From contig JBBPIE010000021.1 in the NCBI GenBank assembly GCA_038040485.1, positions 56,268-120,267 on the forward strand: DNA of 64,000 nucleotides, read 5' to 3'. The translations under genes and the position numbers were made by a program. The DNA is from Onstottus_B arcticum. Its GTDB lineage: Bacteria; Acidobacteriota; Blastocatellia; UBA7656. Positions 6,878-16,090 of this stretch are shown piece by piece. The notes below the pieces were generated by a model, which saw only the letters and a list, made by a program, of their open reading frames with translations, ran no database searches and was not told the origin of the DNA. Every line of letters begins with the position of its first letter. The first letter of the stretch is position 1.

Positions 6878-8968
6878 ATGACGCCCTTTCAGCAAACCCC
6901 GGAGAATACCCTCGAGTTGATCGACGCGGCTTCCACCTTCAACCAAGATTCGATGGCAGACGAGTCCGAACAGTCGAAAGAGTCGCGGTTTCGCGGCGTG
7001 TTCTCTCGATTCAGAGTCTGGATTGCCGAGCGGCTCGCGCCCCACAATGAAGTGAGCAAACGCGCTACGCGTGGCGCTCTTCGCTCAACCCTGATTGTCG
7101 CAGGCATCTTTGTGCTGGCGCTCGGAGTCAGGCTCTTGCAATGCGAGGATGTCTATCCCGAGGCGATTCGGAACGACAGCATGCTTCAGCGCTTGCGTCA
7201 CTTCTACACCGACGAAGCGTCACGCATCCGCAATCAAGGCAGCCTTCTATTTGCAACTGAGGCGGCCGATCCGAGCGACGCCGGCAGGATCGCGCACCCG
7301 CCCGGCTATTCGATATTGATGGCGGCGACCGGCCTGGGTCTCGGCGACTCGGGCGCAGGTCTGCGCTACCTGCAGATTGTCTGCGCGTCGGCCTCGTGTG
7401 GGTTGATTTTCTTCATAGCAGTTGAGTTGCTGCCCATCGGCGTAGCCGCGATAGCCGGTTTGCTTTCCGCGCTCTCGCCTCACCTGGCTTACTATTCCCT
7501 TGTCCTGTCGCCCGAGACTTTTGCGACATTCCCGATCCTGATTGGGGTGTATTGTCTCATCAAGGCTTACAAGCGCCCGCGTTTCTGGCTCCTTGCTGCG
7601 GCCGGCGCATCGATCGGTCTATCGTGCTGGCTTCGAGCGAATGGTTTGCTGCTCGCGCCGTTTCTCGCGGTCACGATTCCGATCTTCTTTGAACGCGGGA
7701 AGCGGCTCCGCTACAGCGCGATTCTCGTGGGCACGGCGCTTGTTGTCATCGCTCCGATTACGATTCGAAACTGGGTTGCTTACCATCATTTCATTCCGCT
7801 TTCCCTCGGCGCCGGAATCACACTGATTGAAGGGATCGCCGACTACGACGTACAGGGAAGATTCGGCTTGCCGGTCTTCGACGACTACGCGCTAAAGAAA
7901 GACGTTGAGTGGCATGGCCGGGAAGACTATGCGCGCAATCTGTGGAAGCCGGACGGCGTCGAGCGCGATCGGTTCCGCTTTGATCGCGGCGTTTCGGTCA
8001 TCCGTGCAAACCCCGTCTGGTTTGCGGGAGTGATGTGCCGGCGCGCGACGTACATGCTTCGATACAACGATTTCCTACGGCAGCAAAGTGCGGCCAATAC
8101 TACGCTTGTGCCGGCGGTCCTGGCCGAGCCGCCCTACGGGCATTCGCCGGACACAACGGGCGCGGTGGTGTGGTCGCAGTCGCCAGAAGATATGCTTCGA
8201 AACGGAAGCCGCCGATCGGAGACGGCTGAAGTCTCGATAATCGACGACGGCTCAATACTTCAAGTCGCGAGTGACGGTGTTGAATATCGCGAGCAGTTCG
8301 CCTCGGCTGCAATTCTCCTCGATCCGAACACGGACTATCTGCTGACCGTTCCGGTCAGGTCTGTGACAGGGTACACCGCAATAAGAGTAGCGACGGCCGA
8401 CCCGCGCATTGTTGTCGCGCAAGCCGAGATGCGTGACCCGCCTCGAAAGGGGAAGAAGAGCAAAGAGCCAAGCGAGGCTTCAGCGCCGGGCTTTCCGGAT
8501 GAACGGCCGCTTACCAATCTGGAAATTCGATTTGCGACCGGCCATCTCACTCAAGTCTGGATCGTGGTGACCAACCACAAGCCCAGCCCCGAGCGGCCCG
8601 TAGCGCAGATCGGCGGGATGGAACTTGTTAAGCTTGGACCGACTGCGAACCAGTGGACGCGAATGCCGCGCGCCGTGATTCGCGGCGTTCAGAAGAACGT
8701 CTTCAAGACGGAGCGCTTGCTGCCGCTCAACCTGATCGGCATAGCGTTGTTGGCGCTGGCCGGCAGGTTCCGCGCGCTTGCGATCCTCCTCGCGGTGCCG
8801 GCTTACTTTCTGATCTTTCAGTCGGCGTTTCACACCGAGTATCGCTACATAGTTGGAATTCATTACTTTCTGTTCGTGATGGGCGCCATAGCGCTCTATC
8901 TGATCGGCGCGGCGCTCAGCCAGGCGTTGCGCGGGAAGTTCAAAGCCACCGGCGCGCCGTCCCAATGA
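6878..8968 (+). CDS. GT-C membrane glycosyltransferase (ArnT/PMT-like) with extracytoplasmic C-terminal domain
   Basis: This 696-residue protein has a hydrophilic N-terminal tail of about 70 residues and a first membrane helix (about 72-92). It then has the loop DEASRIRNQGSL...RIAHPPGYSILMA, typical of dolichyl-phosphate-mannose-type GT-C enzymes. About seven more helices follow, then a beta-rich extracytoplasmic domain (about 400-590) and three or four terminal helices. GT-C enzymes move sugars from polyprenyl-phosphate carriers to lipids or proteins on the outer face of the inner membrane. It starts 11 nt after ubiA and heads the glycan locus. An acidic residue is expected in the first loop; the acceptor is unknown. 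Confidence 0.75.
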   Translation: MTPFQQTPENTLELIDAASTFNQDSMADESEQSKESRFRGVFSRFRVWIAERLAPHNEVSKRATRGALRSTLIVAGIFVLALGVRLLQCEDVYPEAIRNDSMLQRLRHFYTDEASRIRNQGSLLFATEAADPSDAGRIAHPPGYSILMAATGLGLGDSGAGLRYLQIVCASASCGLIFFIAVELLPIGVAAIAGLLSALSPHLAYYSLVLSPETFATFPILIGVYCLIKAYKRPRFWLLAAAGASIGLSCWLRANGLLLAPFLAVTIPIFFERGKRLRYSAILVGTALVVIAPITIRNWVAYHHFIPLSLGAGITLIEGIADYDVQGRFGLPVFDDYALKKDVEWHGREDYARNLWKPDGVERDRFRFDRGVSVIRANPVWFAGVMCRRATYMLRYNDFLRQQSAANTTLVPAVLAEPPYGHSPDTTGAVVWSQSPEDMLRNGSRRSETAEVSIIDDGSILQVASDGVEYREQFASAAILLDPNTDYLLTVPVRSVTGYTAIRVATADPRIVVAQAEMRDPPRKGKKSKEPSEASAPGFPDERPLTNLEIRFATGHLTQVWIVVTNHKPSPERPVAQIGGMELVKLGPTANQWTRMPRAVIRGVQKNVFKTERLLPLNLIGIALLALAGRFRALAILLAVPAYFLIFQSAFHTEYRYIVGIHYFLFVMGAIALYLIGAALSQALRGKFKATGAPSQ

Positions 8969-9034
8969 TCGCGTCGCGATAGGTCTCCACGATGGGCGGT
9001 TGGCGAGGGTTCCCGAGTTCCGTGTAGCAACTTG

Positions 9035-9062
9035 TTTTGCACCGATCCGCTTCGTGTAGAAT
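9035..9062 (+). promoter_or_regulatory. Probable promoter of the second GT-C gene
   Basis: A TAGAAT -10 hexamer (9057-9062) ends 7 nt before the ATG at 9070. A weak -35 (TTTTGC at 9035-9040, 16-nt spacer) lies upstream. The arrangement predicts a leaderless mRNA and argues against the in-frame TTG at 9037, which lies inside the -35 hexamer. Confidence 0.45.
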
Positions 9063-9069
9063 AGCGCGC

Positions 9070-10641
9070 ATGGTTGAGAGCGCTCAGAAGGATTTCACGA
9101 AGCGAGTGAAATCCATCGCGCTATCGCCAGTCTCCGGCGTGGCTCTCTTTGTTTTGATTAGCTGTCTCGCGCTCAACACAAAGTTCGACTTTGTCGATGA
9201 CGCATACTACATCGTACTCGCGAAGAGCCTGGCGGGGGGCTTCGGGTTTTCAGATATTCATCTGCCCGAACCTCACTTTCACCGCCACTTTCCCCCGGGC
9301 CTGCCGTTGATCCTTAGCCTCCCGATGCTGCTCGGATTGGACCCTTCGACGAGCGTCGTGATCTACAAACTCGTGCTGATTGCGTGCGGAGCGGTGGGGC
9401 TCTATTGCTTCGCGCACTTCGCTCTCGCGGAAGGCTACTCGAGACAACTCGTTTCTTCCGCGATGCTGCTCGCCTCGGTGTCGATTATCTTCGTCGGATT
9501 TACGACGCGCGTTGGTTCTGAAATGCTATACGTGCTTTTTTCAGCGCTAGCGCTGCTAGCTCTAAACAAGTATGAACAATCCTCGCTCAAGTCTCGCTGG
9601 CTCGCGCTGTCAGCGCTGTTCCTGGTCGCGTCAGTACTCACTCGGTCGATCGGCCTGGTTATGCTTGGCGCGGCAGTGTTGTCCTGGATCCTGAAACGGG
9701 ACTTCAGGCGCGCAGCGCTGCTGGTTATTGCAAGTGTTGTGCTGTGGTCGCCTTGGTTCATGCTGAGTAAGACCGGCGGGTCCGGAGTTGGATCGTACTA
9801 TCACGAATTCCTTACATCTTTCCATCCCGGCGCATTCTTCGAGTTGGGCAAGCGAGCGGTTGAAGATGGATGGCTGCTCTTGAATCGCGATATCCCGCGA
9901 GCGATTCTCTCAATCGGCTCCAGCGAGTTCGTCGAGTCGAGGCCGTGGCTCGATGCTCTCGTCCTACCTCTGAGGCTGGGGATTTCGACGATAGTCATCT
10001 TGTCGATCCTGCGCGGCATCCGGCAAACTCCGCGCATAGCATCTCTTTACGTAGCGGGTTCCTTGTTCTTGGTCATGATTTGGCCTTGGGACCCGAGCCG
10101 GTATATAGTGCCTCTGATCCCGCTTCTTTGCCTGTCGTTTGTTGCGGGCCTTCAGACGGTCTTTGAACGGTTGCCGGCGAAGCATCCAAAATCACTGAGT
10201 TTTCAACCCAAACTAATAGCCGGAGTAGTCGCGACTTGCATCGCGTCTCAATTAATCAGCGACGCGCGCTTTGTTTTGACCATCCGTCGAACCGGCCACT
10301 ACAACGCTGCGGCTGCCTCAATCTGGAATGAGATAACGGCCGCCTATGAGTGGATCAATCAGAACACAGCTCAATCAAGCATAGTCGGATGCGAACCCGC
10401 GATAGACCCAAGCGTCTATCTTTTCACGGGAAGGAAGTCATTGGCACTGCCCTCCCGGCCCGAAGCGTACAAACGGCTCGGAGTCACTCACATCCTCCAC
10501 GTTACAAGTCCAACCATGTACAAGGGCGATGAGGTAAAACGCAGACCGGACTTGCAGGAGTTTCTCGATCGCACAGGCGGCAAGGTTCCGCTTACGCTTG
10601 TGTATCGGAGCGCTAATGTTTCTGTTTTCCAAGTCAACTAG
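9070..10641 (+). CDS. GT-C glycosyltransferase, family-39-like membrane protein
   Basis: This 523-residue multi-spanning protein has the GT-C first-loop pattern FDFVDDAYYIVLAKSLAGG followed by HFPPGLPLILSLP, as in undecaprenyl-phosphate-sugar-dependent PMT/ArnT relatives. The paired Asp residues of VDDAYY are the expected catalytic acidic residues. About ten hydrophobic segments follow up to residue 360, and a soluble C-terminal domain of about 130 residues would lie outside the membrane. It probably glycosylates a lipid-linked glycan or a surface polymer in this locus. The ATG at 9070 was chosen from the promoter position. Confidence 0.75.
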   Translation: MVESAQKDFTKRVKSIALSPVSGVALFVLISCLALNTKFDFVDDAYYIVLAKSLAGGFGFSDIHLPEPHFHRHFPPGLPLILSLPMLLGLDPSTSVVIYKLVLIACGAVGLYCFAHFALAEGYSRQLVSSAMLLASVSIIFVGFTTRVGSEMLYVLFSALALLALNKYEQSSLKSRWLALSALFLVASVLTRSIGLVMLGAAVLSWILKRDFRRAALLVIASVVLWSPWFMLSKTGGSGVGSYYHEFLTSFHPGAFFELGKRAVEDGWLLLNRDIPRAILSIGSSEFVESRPWLDALVLPLRLGISTIVILSILRGIRQTPRIASLYVAGSLFLVMIWPWDPSRYIVPLIPLLCLSFVAGLQTVFERLPAKHPKSLSFQPKLIAGVVATCIASQLISDARFVLTIRRTGHYNAAAASIWNEITAAYEWINQNTAQSSIVGCEPAIDPSVYLFTGRKSLALPSRPEAYKRLGVTHILHVTSPTMYKGDEVKRRPDLQEFLDRTGGKVPLTLVYRSANVSVFQVN

Positions 10642-10700
10642 GATCGCGGTCCAACAAGAGCGAACAGGCCGGCTGGCTGCGAAGTATTGAGCCCAAGACT

Positions 10701-12608
10701 ATGTGCGGCATCTGCGGAGTCGTCGGCCAGGCCGATGAACAACTCATCAAGTCAATGCTGGCGCGGATCGCGCATCGCGGTCCCGACGACGAAGGTATCT
10801 ACATCGCCGAGATGTCCACCGGCGACCGCGCCGGCCTCGGACATCGGCGTCTTTCGATCATCGACCTTTCGCCGGCCGGCCACGAACCGATGCCTGACGC
10901 CAGCGGAAAAATCTGGCTGACCTACAACGGCGAGATTTACAACTTCAAAGCGCTGCGTCGCGAGCTCGAAGCGCGCGGCCATCGCTTCAAGTCCGAAACC
11001 GACGCCGAAGTCATCATCTACGCTTATCTCGAATGGGGCCGCGACTGTCTCGCTCGTTTCAACGGAATGTTCGCGTTCGCGATCTGGGACGCTCGCGACG
11101 AGAGTCTGTTCATCGCGCGCGACCGGCTCGGCATCAAGCCTCTCTACTACGCGGATACACCCGCCGGCTTCGCGTTTGCCTCCGAGATAAAGGCGCTGCT
11201 TTCAATACCCGGAATCGAACGGGCGCCTGATCTCGCCGCGCTCGATCAGTTCATGACTTTTCTGTGGACGCCTGATCCCAAAACGGCGTTTCGCGGAATC
11301 TCCAAGCTCCCACCGGCGCATTACCTGGTCCACCGGAACGCCCGGACCGAAGTTCACGAGTACTGGGACCTGACATTCGACGAAGACGAGTCTCTTTCTG
11401 AAGCGGATTGGAGCGAAGCTCTCCGCGAACAGATAACTCGAAGCGTTCGAGCGCAGATGATCTCCGACGTGCCACTGGGAGCCTTTCTGTCCGGCGGACT
11501 CGATTCGTCCGCCATCGTCAAGCTGATGACCGATGTCGCGACTCAAAAGGTCACCACATACACATTCGGCTTCAAGCAGGAGGACCTGCGCTACGACATA
11601 ATCGAAGACGATGTGAAGTACGCGCGCATCGCCGGCAGCCAGTTCAAGACCGACTATCAGGAACATTACCTAGAGCCGCGCGTGATGGAGCTTCTGCCCA
11701 AGCTTGTCTATCACCTGGACGAGCCCGTTGCCGATCCCGCAATCATCACCAGCTATCTGATTTGCCGCGCGGCCCGCGAGCGGCTCACCGTGCTGCTTTC
11801 GGGGATGGGCGGCGACGAAGTCTTCGCCGGCTATCCTCGGCACGCCGCGGTCAAGATCGCCGAGGCGTACAACATGATTCCGTCGTTTCTCTCGCGGCCT
11901 GTGGTGGACGCCCTTCCGGGCGCGAGACCGGGAAGATTCACTGCGCTGTTTCGCAACACGAAGAAGCTTGCGCGCTCGGCAGCGCTTCCGGAACGCGAGC
12001 GCTACCTGGGCTTTGGCACATACTTCACCAAAGCCGAGAAGCTGGAGCTATACTCGGGCGCAATGCGCGAGGCGGCAGGTGGCTTCGATCCTTACAGCGA
12101 GCATCAGAAGTATTTCGATCGGGTTGCCGGTCAGGATTTTGTCAATCAGATGCTGTACGTCGATCTGAAGACTTTTCTGCCGTGTTTGAACCTGACTTAC
12201 ACCGACAAGACAAGCATGGCCTCATCAATGGAAGTGAGAGTGCCGCTGCTGGATCACGAGCTGGTTGAGATGGCGGCCAGAATTCCAGCACGTCTGAAGC
12301 TGAAAGGACTGACTGGCAAACACATCCTGAAGCGCGCAGCCGAAGCGTGGCTGCCATCCGAAATCATCAACCGCAAGAAAGCGGGTTTTAGCGCGCCGGT
12401 TCGCGCATGGCTGGTGCGCGACTTGCGCGAGATGGTAGAAGACTTGTTGTCGGAATCGAACATCAACCGGCGAGGCTATTTTGAGTATTCCTTCGTGCGA
12501 CGCTTGATCGATGACAATCTGTCGGGCCGCGAAGACAACAGCTTGAAGGTGTTCCAACTGCTGACGCTCGAGCTGTGGCACCGCACATTCATCGATGAAT
12601 CACAGTAG
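10701..12608 (+). CDS. asnB: Asparagine synthase (glutamine-hydrolysing), surface-glycan amidotransferase type
   Basis: This 635-residue protein starts MCGICGVVG, so Cys2 is the N-terminal nucleophile of the class II glutaminase domain (about 2-200). The ATP-pyrophosphatase loop SGGLDSS is at residues 264-270, in the C-terminal synthetase domain. Length and motifs match AsnB. Homologues often sit inside exopolysaccharide loci, where they are thought to amidate uronic acids or glycan precursors rather than make free asparagine. Its place between two GT-C genes and a UDP-sugar epimerase gene supports that role, as inference. No strong ribosome-binding site is visible. Confidence 0.9.
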   Translation: MCGICGVVGQADEQLIKSMLARIAHRGPDDEGIYIAEMSTGDRAGLGHRRLSIIDLSPAGHEPMPDASGKIWLTYNGEIYNFKALRRELEARGHRFKSETDAEVIIYAYLEWGRDCLARFNGMFAFAIWDARDESLFIARDRLGIKPLYYADTPAGFAFASEIKALLSIPGIERAPDLAALDQFMTFLWTPDPKTAFRGISKLPPAHYLVHRNARTEVHEYWDLTFDEDESLSEADWSEALREQITRSVRAQMISDVPLGAFLSGGLDSSAIVKLMTDVATQKVTTYTFGFKQEDLRYDIIEDDVKYARIAGSQFKTDYQEHYLEPRVMELLPKLVYHLDEPVADPAIITSYLICRAARERLTVLLSGMGGDEVFAGYPRHAAVKIAEAYNMIPSFLSRPVVDALPGARPGRFTALFRNTKKLARSAALPERERYLGFGTYFTKAEKLELYSGAMREAAGGFDPYSEHQKYFDRVAGQDFVNQMLYVDLKTFLPCLNLTYTDKTSMASSMEVRVPLLDHELVEMAARIPARLKLKGLTGKHILKRAAEAWLPSEIINRKKAGFSAPVRAWLVRDLREMVEDLLSESNINRRGYFEYSFVRRLIDDNLSGREDNSLKVFQLLTLELWHRTFIDESQ

Positions 12609-12669
12609 AGGGGCTTGCCTCATCGATGACTCTGCTCTGCGCGTGCTCGGCGTCTCTGCGACTCTGCGG

Positions 12670-12697
12670 TTGAAGAACTGCCGAGTCGAGGTACATT
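12670..12697 (+). promoter_or_regulatory. Promoter of the epimerase gene
   Basis: TTGAAG (12670-12675), a 16-nt spacer and TACATT (12692-12697) precede the ATG at 12708 by 10 nt. The predicted leader is at most a few nucleotides long. An in-frame TTG at 12699 lies too close to the -10 to be the start if this promoter is used. Confidence 0.45.
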
Positions 12698-12707
12698 CTT
12701 GAACCTC

Positions 12708-13661
12708 ATGCAAAACTTCCTCGTCACCGGCGGAGCAGGCTTTATAGGCAGTCATCTCGTTAATAGCTTGATGTCCGCCCAAAACAACCACGTCACCGTC
12801 GTAGACAACTTCAACGACTTCTACGATCCCGCCATCAAGCGAGCGAACATCGCGGCTCACCACGCCGGCGATCGCTTCGAGCTCATTGAAGGCGACATAA
12901 CGGACGCAGCAGCAATAGACGCGCTATTCGCGCGCTCGAAGTTCGATGTCGTCGTACACCTTGCGGCGCGCGCCGGAGTCCGGCCTTCGCTTGAGGATCC
13001 GCTCGCTTACGAAGAGTCAAACGTGCGCGGCACATACTCGCTGCTCGAAGCGGCGCGCCGTCACGGCGTAAGACGGTTTGTGTTCGGCTCATCCAGTTCA
13101 GTGTACGGTGTGAACGCCAAAGTCCCGTTCTCGGAAGACGACCCGATAGCTCAACCGATCTCGCCGTACTCCGCCACAAAGATCGCGGGCGAAGCCGCGT
13201 GTCACGCTTACAGCCATCTTTACGGGATCCGCATCGTCTGTTTGCGATTCTTCACCGTATACGGCCCTCGGCAACGGCCCGATCTGGCGATTCACAAGTT
13301 CGCGCGGCTGATCTCGGCAGGCAAGCCGATACCGATTTTTGGCGACGGCACGACGCGGCGCGACTACACTTACATCGACGACATCATCGCAGGAGTCGAA
13401 GCAGCAATCAGCTACGACAAGACTCAGTTTGAGGTCATCAATCTTGGCGAGTCCGAGACCATCGAGCTCCGGAGGCTTGTCGGGCTTATCGAGCAAGCGA
13501 TAGGCAAGCGCGCGATTCTCGATACACAGCCGGAACAACCGGGGGATGTGCCGATCACCTACGCGGACATCGACAAGGCGCGGCGGCTGCTCGGCTACAA
13601 CCCACAAACCAAGATCGAGGCGGGGATAGAGAAGTTCATCGAGTGGTTCAGGCGCCTGTAG
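12708..13661 (+). CDS. NAD-dependent nucleotide-sugar epimerase, probably UDP-glucuronate 4-epimerase type
   Basis: This 317-residue extended-SDR enzyme has the NAD motif GGAGFIGS (residues 8-15), HLAARAGVRPS and the catalytic SSSSVYG...SPYSATKIAGE with Tyr154 and Lys158. RFFTVYGPRQRPDLAI and GDGTTRRDYTYIDD are also present. The RAGVRPS and FTVYGPRQRPD phrases are typical of UDP-glucuronate/UDP-galacturonate 4-epimerases and their relatives. It would supply a uronic acid or hexose nucleotide sugar to the neighbouring glycosyltransferases. The exact substrate is not decided by the sequence. Confidence 0.85.
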   Translation: MQNFLVTGGAGFIGSHLVNSLMSAQNNHVTVVDNFNDFYDPAIKRANIAAHHAGDRFELIEGDITDAAAIDALFARSKFDVVVHLAARAGVRPSLEDPLAYEESNVRGTYSLLEAARRHGVRRFVFGSSSSVYGVNAKVPFSEDDPIAQPISPYSATKIAGEAACHAYSHLYGIRIVCLRFFTVYGPRQRPDLAIHKFARLISAGKPIPIFGDGTTRRDYTYIDDIIAGVEAAISYDKTQFEVINLGESETIELRRLVGLIEQAIGKRAILDTQPEQPGDVPITYADIDKARRLLGYNPQTKIEAGIEKFIEWFRRL

Positions 13662-13816
13662 GGCGAGCGCTCCACGAACCGCGGAGCGGCGGCAGATTGT
13701 CGCCCCAGGGCGGCTTTGTCTCAAAAAGCGCTTTTCATCCTGACTTATGAGACAGGTGCATTTTCTCTCTCAAAAAGCCCGTTTCAATATTCTCAAAGTT
13801 GGATATTACAACTAAG

Positions 13817-14122
13817 TCAGAAAAACCGATCGAACAGTGCGGAGGAAACTCCGAATGAAGCCGGAAGCGTCGGAGTGGCTTTAATTAGCGCTGATACCAG
13901 CGTTGGGAAGGAAGCGCCAACCCAAACCGCCTTAAAACGAGTGTCAGCTTCCCAAGCAATTGTAAACAGACCAGCCGACAATACAAACCCCAACGAGATG
14001 ATTAGATAGGGCCACGAAAAACGAGGCGGGGACTCTTCGTGAGTCACAATATTGTAGAGACGAAGAATCTCTGGAAGGAAAGATCCAAAACACCCCCACA
14101 TAAAGCGTTCTCGATGGCTCAT
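13817..14122 (-). CDS. Small membrane protein, function unknown
   Basis: This 101-residue protein has two hydrophobic segments (about residues 35-55 and 66-85) and a basic, Cys-containing N-terminus. I do not recognise the family. It overlaps the preceding minus-strand gene by the four bases ATGA (14119-14122), a classical translational-coupling arrangement that supports both genes being real. The two interrupt a plus-strand glycan locus on the opposite strand. They are richer in A/T than their neighbours, which suggests later arrival. Confidence 0.5.
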   Translation of the reverse strand: MSHRERFMWGCFGSFLPEILRLYNIVTHEESPPRFSWPYLIISLGFVLSAGLFTIAWEADTRFKAVWVGASFPTLVSALIKATPTLPASFGVSSALFDRFF

Positions 14123-14337
14123 TGTGGAAGAAGGGCTTTCACGTACTCTAAGATATTATTTACTACATGCTTTGGCACAATGCCGAATACTCCTGCAAGC
14201 AACAGGAGTGAAAAGAGAACTAAGTTGATAAGGGGCATAGCCCATATTCGTTTCGCTAAGAACGGTAGAGCCCCCTTACCCTTAACTCTCTGATCCTCAG
14301 CTTTCTTAACCTTGATACCTCCAACTACAGTGCCCAT
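14119..14337 (-). CDS. Small single-span membrane protein, function unknown
   Basis: This 72-residue protein has a charged N-terminal half (VGGIKVKKAEDQRVKGKG) and one strong membrane helix (about residues 34-54), then a short amphipathic tail. A good ribosome-binding site (AAAGGGAG) lies about 8 nt before its ATG. It ends in an ATGA overlap with the next minus-strand gene. The compact two-gene operon of tiny membrane proteins could be toxin-like or regulatory. No homology is recognised, so that is only a possibility. Confidence 0.55.
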   Translation of the reverse strand: MGTVVGGIKVKKAEDQRVKGKGALPFLAKRIWAMPLINLVLFSLLLLAGVFGIVPKHVVNNILEYVKALLPQ

Positions 14338-14458
14338 AGTGGTTGCTCCCTTTCGTCAGCTTTGATTGTTATTATCCTGGACTGGGAATGTCAAGCGTTA
14401 TTCTTTCAGGCGACAAGCGGAGAGTTTTCAGTTCGGTGGTCTTTCCTATGGTTTGCAT

Positions 14459-14464
14459 TATACT
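14459..14464 (+). promoter_or_regulatory. -10 hexamer 6 nt before a start codon
   Basis: TATACT at 14459-14464 matches the -10 consensus at five of six positions and lies 6 nt before the ATG at 14471. No good -35 is visible at 16-18 nt. If active, it gives a leaderless mRNA for the next small gene. Confidence 0.35.
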
Positions 14465-14470
14465 CCCGTT

Positions 14471-14728
14471 ATGGACGGAGAATTAGCGAGAAAGATTCTT
14501 GCCCTCTTCAAGGAAATGTGGCCGCCGAAAGGCAAAGACCTGCCAAGCTCAGAGATATATCGCCGGTTGATTGAATCGGGCGAGCAAATACCTTACTTCG
14601 CGATGTATGAAGTCTTCTGCTACATGAAAGAACATAATGTTATTGACGGGTATCAGACTATGAACAAAGAAGCATACGAAATGCATGGTAATTTCTTCAT
14701 AACTTGGATAAATCCTGACTTTCTCTAG
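14471..14728 (+). CDS. Small soluble protein, function unknown
   Basis: This 85-residue acidic/basic protein starts MDGELARKILALFKEMWPP. It continues with a predicted helical winged-helix-like body (SSEIYRRLIESGEQIPYFAMYEVFCYMKEHNVIDGY) and ends ITWINPDFL. The helix-turn-helix-like rhythm around residues 25-60 could be a small wHTH. The start was chosen because the -10 hexamer ends 6 nt before it and no ribosome-binding site exists further upstream. I recognise no family; it could also be a domain relic. Confidence 0.5.
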   Translation: MDGELARKILALFKEMWPPKGKDLPSSEIYRRLIESGEQIPYFAMYEVFCYMKEHNVIDGYQTMNKEAYEMHGNFFITWINPDFL

Positions 14729-14750
14729 GGAGGGGTATGAGACAACGCCG

Positions 14751-14844
14751 CCCCGGGCGTAAGCCCGGGGGAGAAGCGGTCCAACAGGGTTCAAGCCCCG
14801 GCAGGGAAGACGGGAGTTGACATCTGTCGCCCCTGCCGGGGCTT
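14751..14844. terminator. Two hairpins after the small gene, the second terminator-like
   Basis: CCCCGGGC (14751-14758) pairs with GCCCGGGG (14763-14770) around a GTAA tetraloop. AAGCCCCGGCAGGG (14793-14806) pairs perfectly with its complement (14831-14844), followed by TCATTTT. The second hairpin with T-rich tail could terminate the upstream gene or be one unit of a dispersed palindrome. The rest of 14729-15009 holds no recognisable gene. Confidence 0.45.
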
Positions 14845-15009
14845 TCATTTTACGACGCATACCCCCTGGGCTTGCGTTCGGGGCTACAATCTGCCGCCGC
14901 TCCCCGGCTCGACTAATGATGGGTTAGGAAATCATTCTGATGTTGGGTCTCGGCACTGAGCGTATTTGGTAAGTGCCGCGAGAATCAGGTTCACGGAAGG
15001 CACACCAAC

Positions 15010-15038
15010 TTGCCGATATTCACCCGCGAGTCTACTAT
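15010..15038 (+). promoter_or_regulatory. Promoter for the GT2/WecG gene pair
   Basis: TTGCCG (15010-15015), a 17-nt spacer and TACTAT (15033-15038) form a good sigma-70 promoter. Transcription would start near 15045, about 20 nt before the ATG at 15065. The leader has no strong Shine-Dalgarno sequence. Confidence 0.5.
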
Positions 15039-15064
15039 TCTCTCTCACCGAGCCCATCCCGACT

Positions 15065-16090
15065 ATGCAAGAATACCGCTTGAAAACCGTAGGGGAACTC
15101 GAAGGCGAGCGCGCTGCGCCCGAGGTCTCCGTCTTCCTTCCAGTCTTCAATGAAGAGGCGAACATCGAGCCGCTCAACGCCAGGCTCACCGATGCGCTTC
15201 GGGAGCTCGGGCGCACTTACGAAATCGTCTACGTCGATGACGGTTCGACCGATCACAGCCTCGACAAACTTCGGGCCGCCGCTGCGCGAGACCCGCGAGT
15301 TCGCGTCATTGCGCTGCGCCGCAACTACGGCCAGACCGCCGCTATGAGCGCCGGCATCGATCACTCGCGAGGGCAAATACTGATCCCGATGGACGCCGAC
15401 CTGCAGAACGATCCGTCCGACATCGCACGACTGATCGAAAAACTGGATGAAGGTTACGACGTGGTTTCCGGCTGGCGGAAAGACCGCAAGGACAAATGGC
15501 TTACGCGGCGTCTTCCGTCAGCGCTGGCGAATCGATTGATCTCCAGACTCAGCGGCGTCAAGCTCCACGACTATGGCTGCAGCCTTAAAGCTTATCGGCG
15601 GCACGTGCTCGCCGATGTGAAACTCTACGGCGAGATGCACCGCTTCATTCCGATCTACGCGGGCTGGGCGGGCGCGCGAGTCACCGAGATTCCGGTGACC
15701 CACCACCGCCGCAACGCCGGCGAGTCCAAGTATGGATTGTCTCGAACGATCAAAGTCATGTTTGACCTGATCACGATCAAGTTCATGTCCAGCTATCTGA
15801 CAAAGCCGCTCTACCTGTTTGGAAGCGCTGGGCTGTTCTGCCTTGTAGCCTCTTTCCTGTCGGCGGCGCTCGCGCTTTATTATCGCTTCGTCAAGGACAT
15901 TCACCTGAACCGGATGCCGCTGGCGACGCTTGCGATGATCATGTTCGCAATGGGTATTCAGTTCATCTTCATGGGGCTGCTAGCTGAGATGATTGTGCGC
16001 ACTTATCACGAGTCACAAGACAAGCCTACCTACCTGATCCGCGAACGAATCAACATCGAAGAGGACGGCGCACGGACGCCCGAGCTATGA
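15065..16090 (+). CDS. GT2 polyprenyl-phosphate glycosyltransferase (GtrB/DPM1-like)
   Basis: This 341-residue protein has an N-terminal GT-A domain with FLPVFNEEANIEPL, EIVYVDDGSTDHS, RRNYGQTAAMSAGID and the metal-binding MDADLQNDP. It ends with two membrane helices (about 245-275 and 285-315), the GtrB/ArnC/DPM1 layout. Such enzymes load a sugar onto undecaprenyl phosphate on the cytoplasmic face. The product would be the donor for the two GT-C enzymes upstream. The gene overlaps the WecG-like gene by ATGA, so the two are translationally coupled. The ATG at 15065 matches family length; upstream in-frame codons lie in the promoter. Confidence 0.88.
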   Translation: MQEYRLKTVGELEGERAAPEVSVFLPVFNEEANIEPLNARLTDALRELGRTYEIVYVDDGSTDHSLDKLRAAAARDPRVRVIALRRNYGQTAAMSAGIDHSRGQILIPMDADLQNDPSDIARLIEKLDEGYDVVSGWRKDRKDKWLTRRLPSALANRLISRLSGVKLHDYGCSLKAYRRHVLADVKLYGEMHRFIPIYAGWAGARVTEIPVTHHRRNAGESKYGLSRTIKVMFDLITIKFMSSYLTKPLYLFGSAGLFCLVASFLSAALALYYRFVKDIHLNRMPLATLAMIMFAMGIQFIFMGLLAEMIVRTYHESQDKPTYLIRERINIEEDGARTPEL

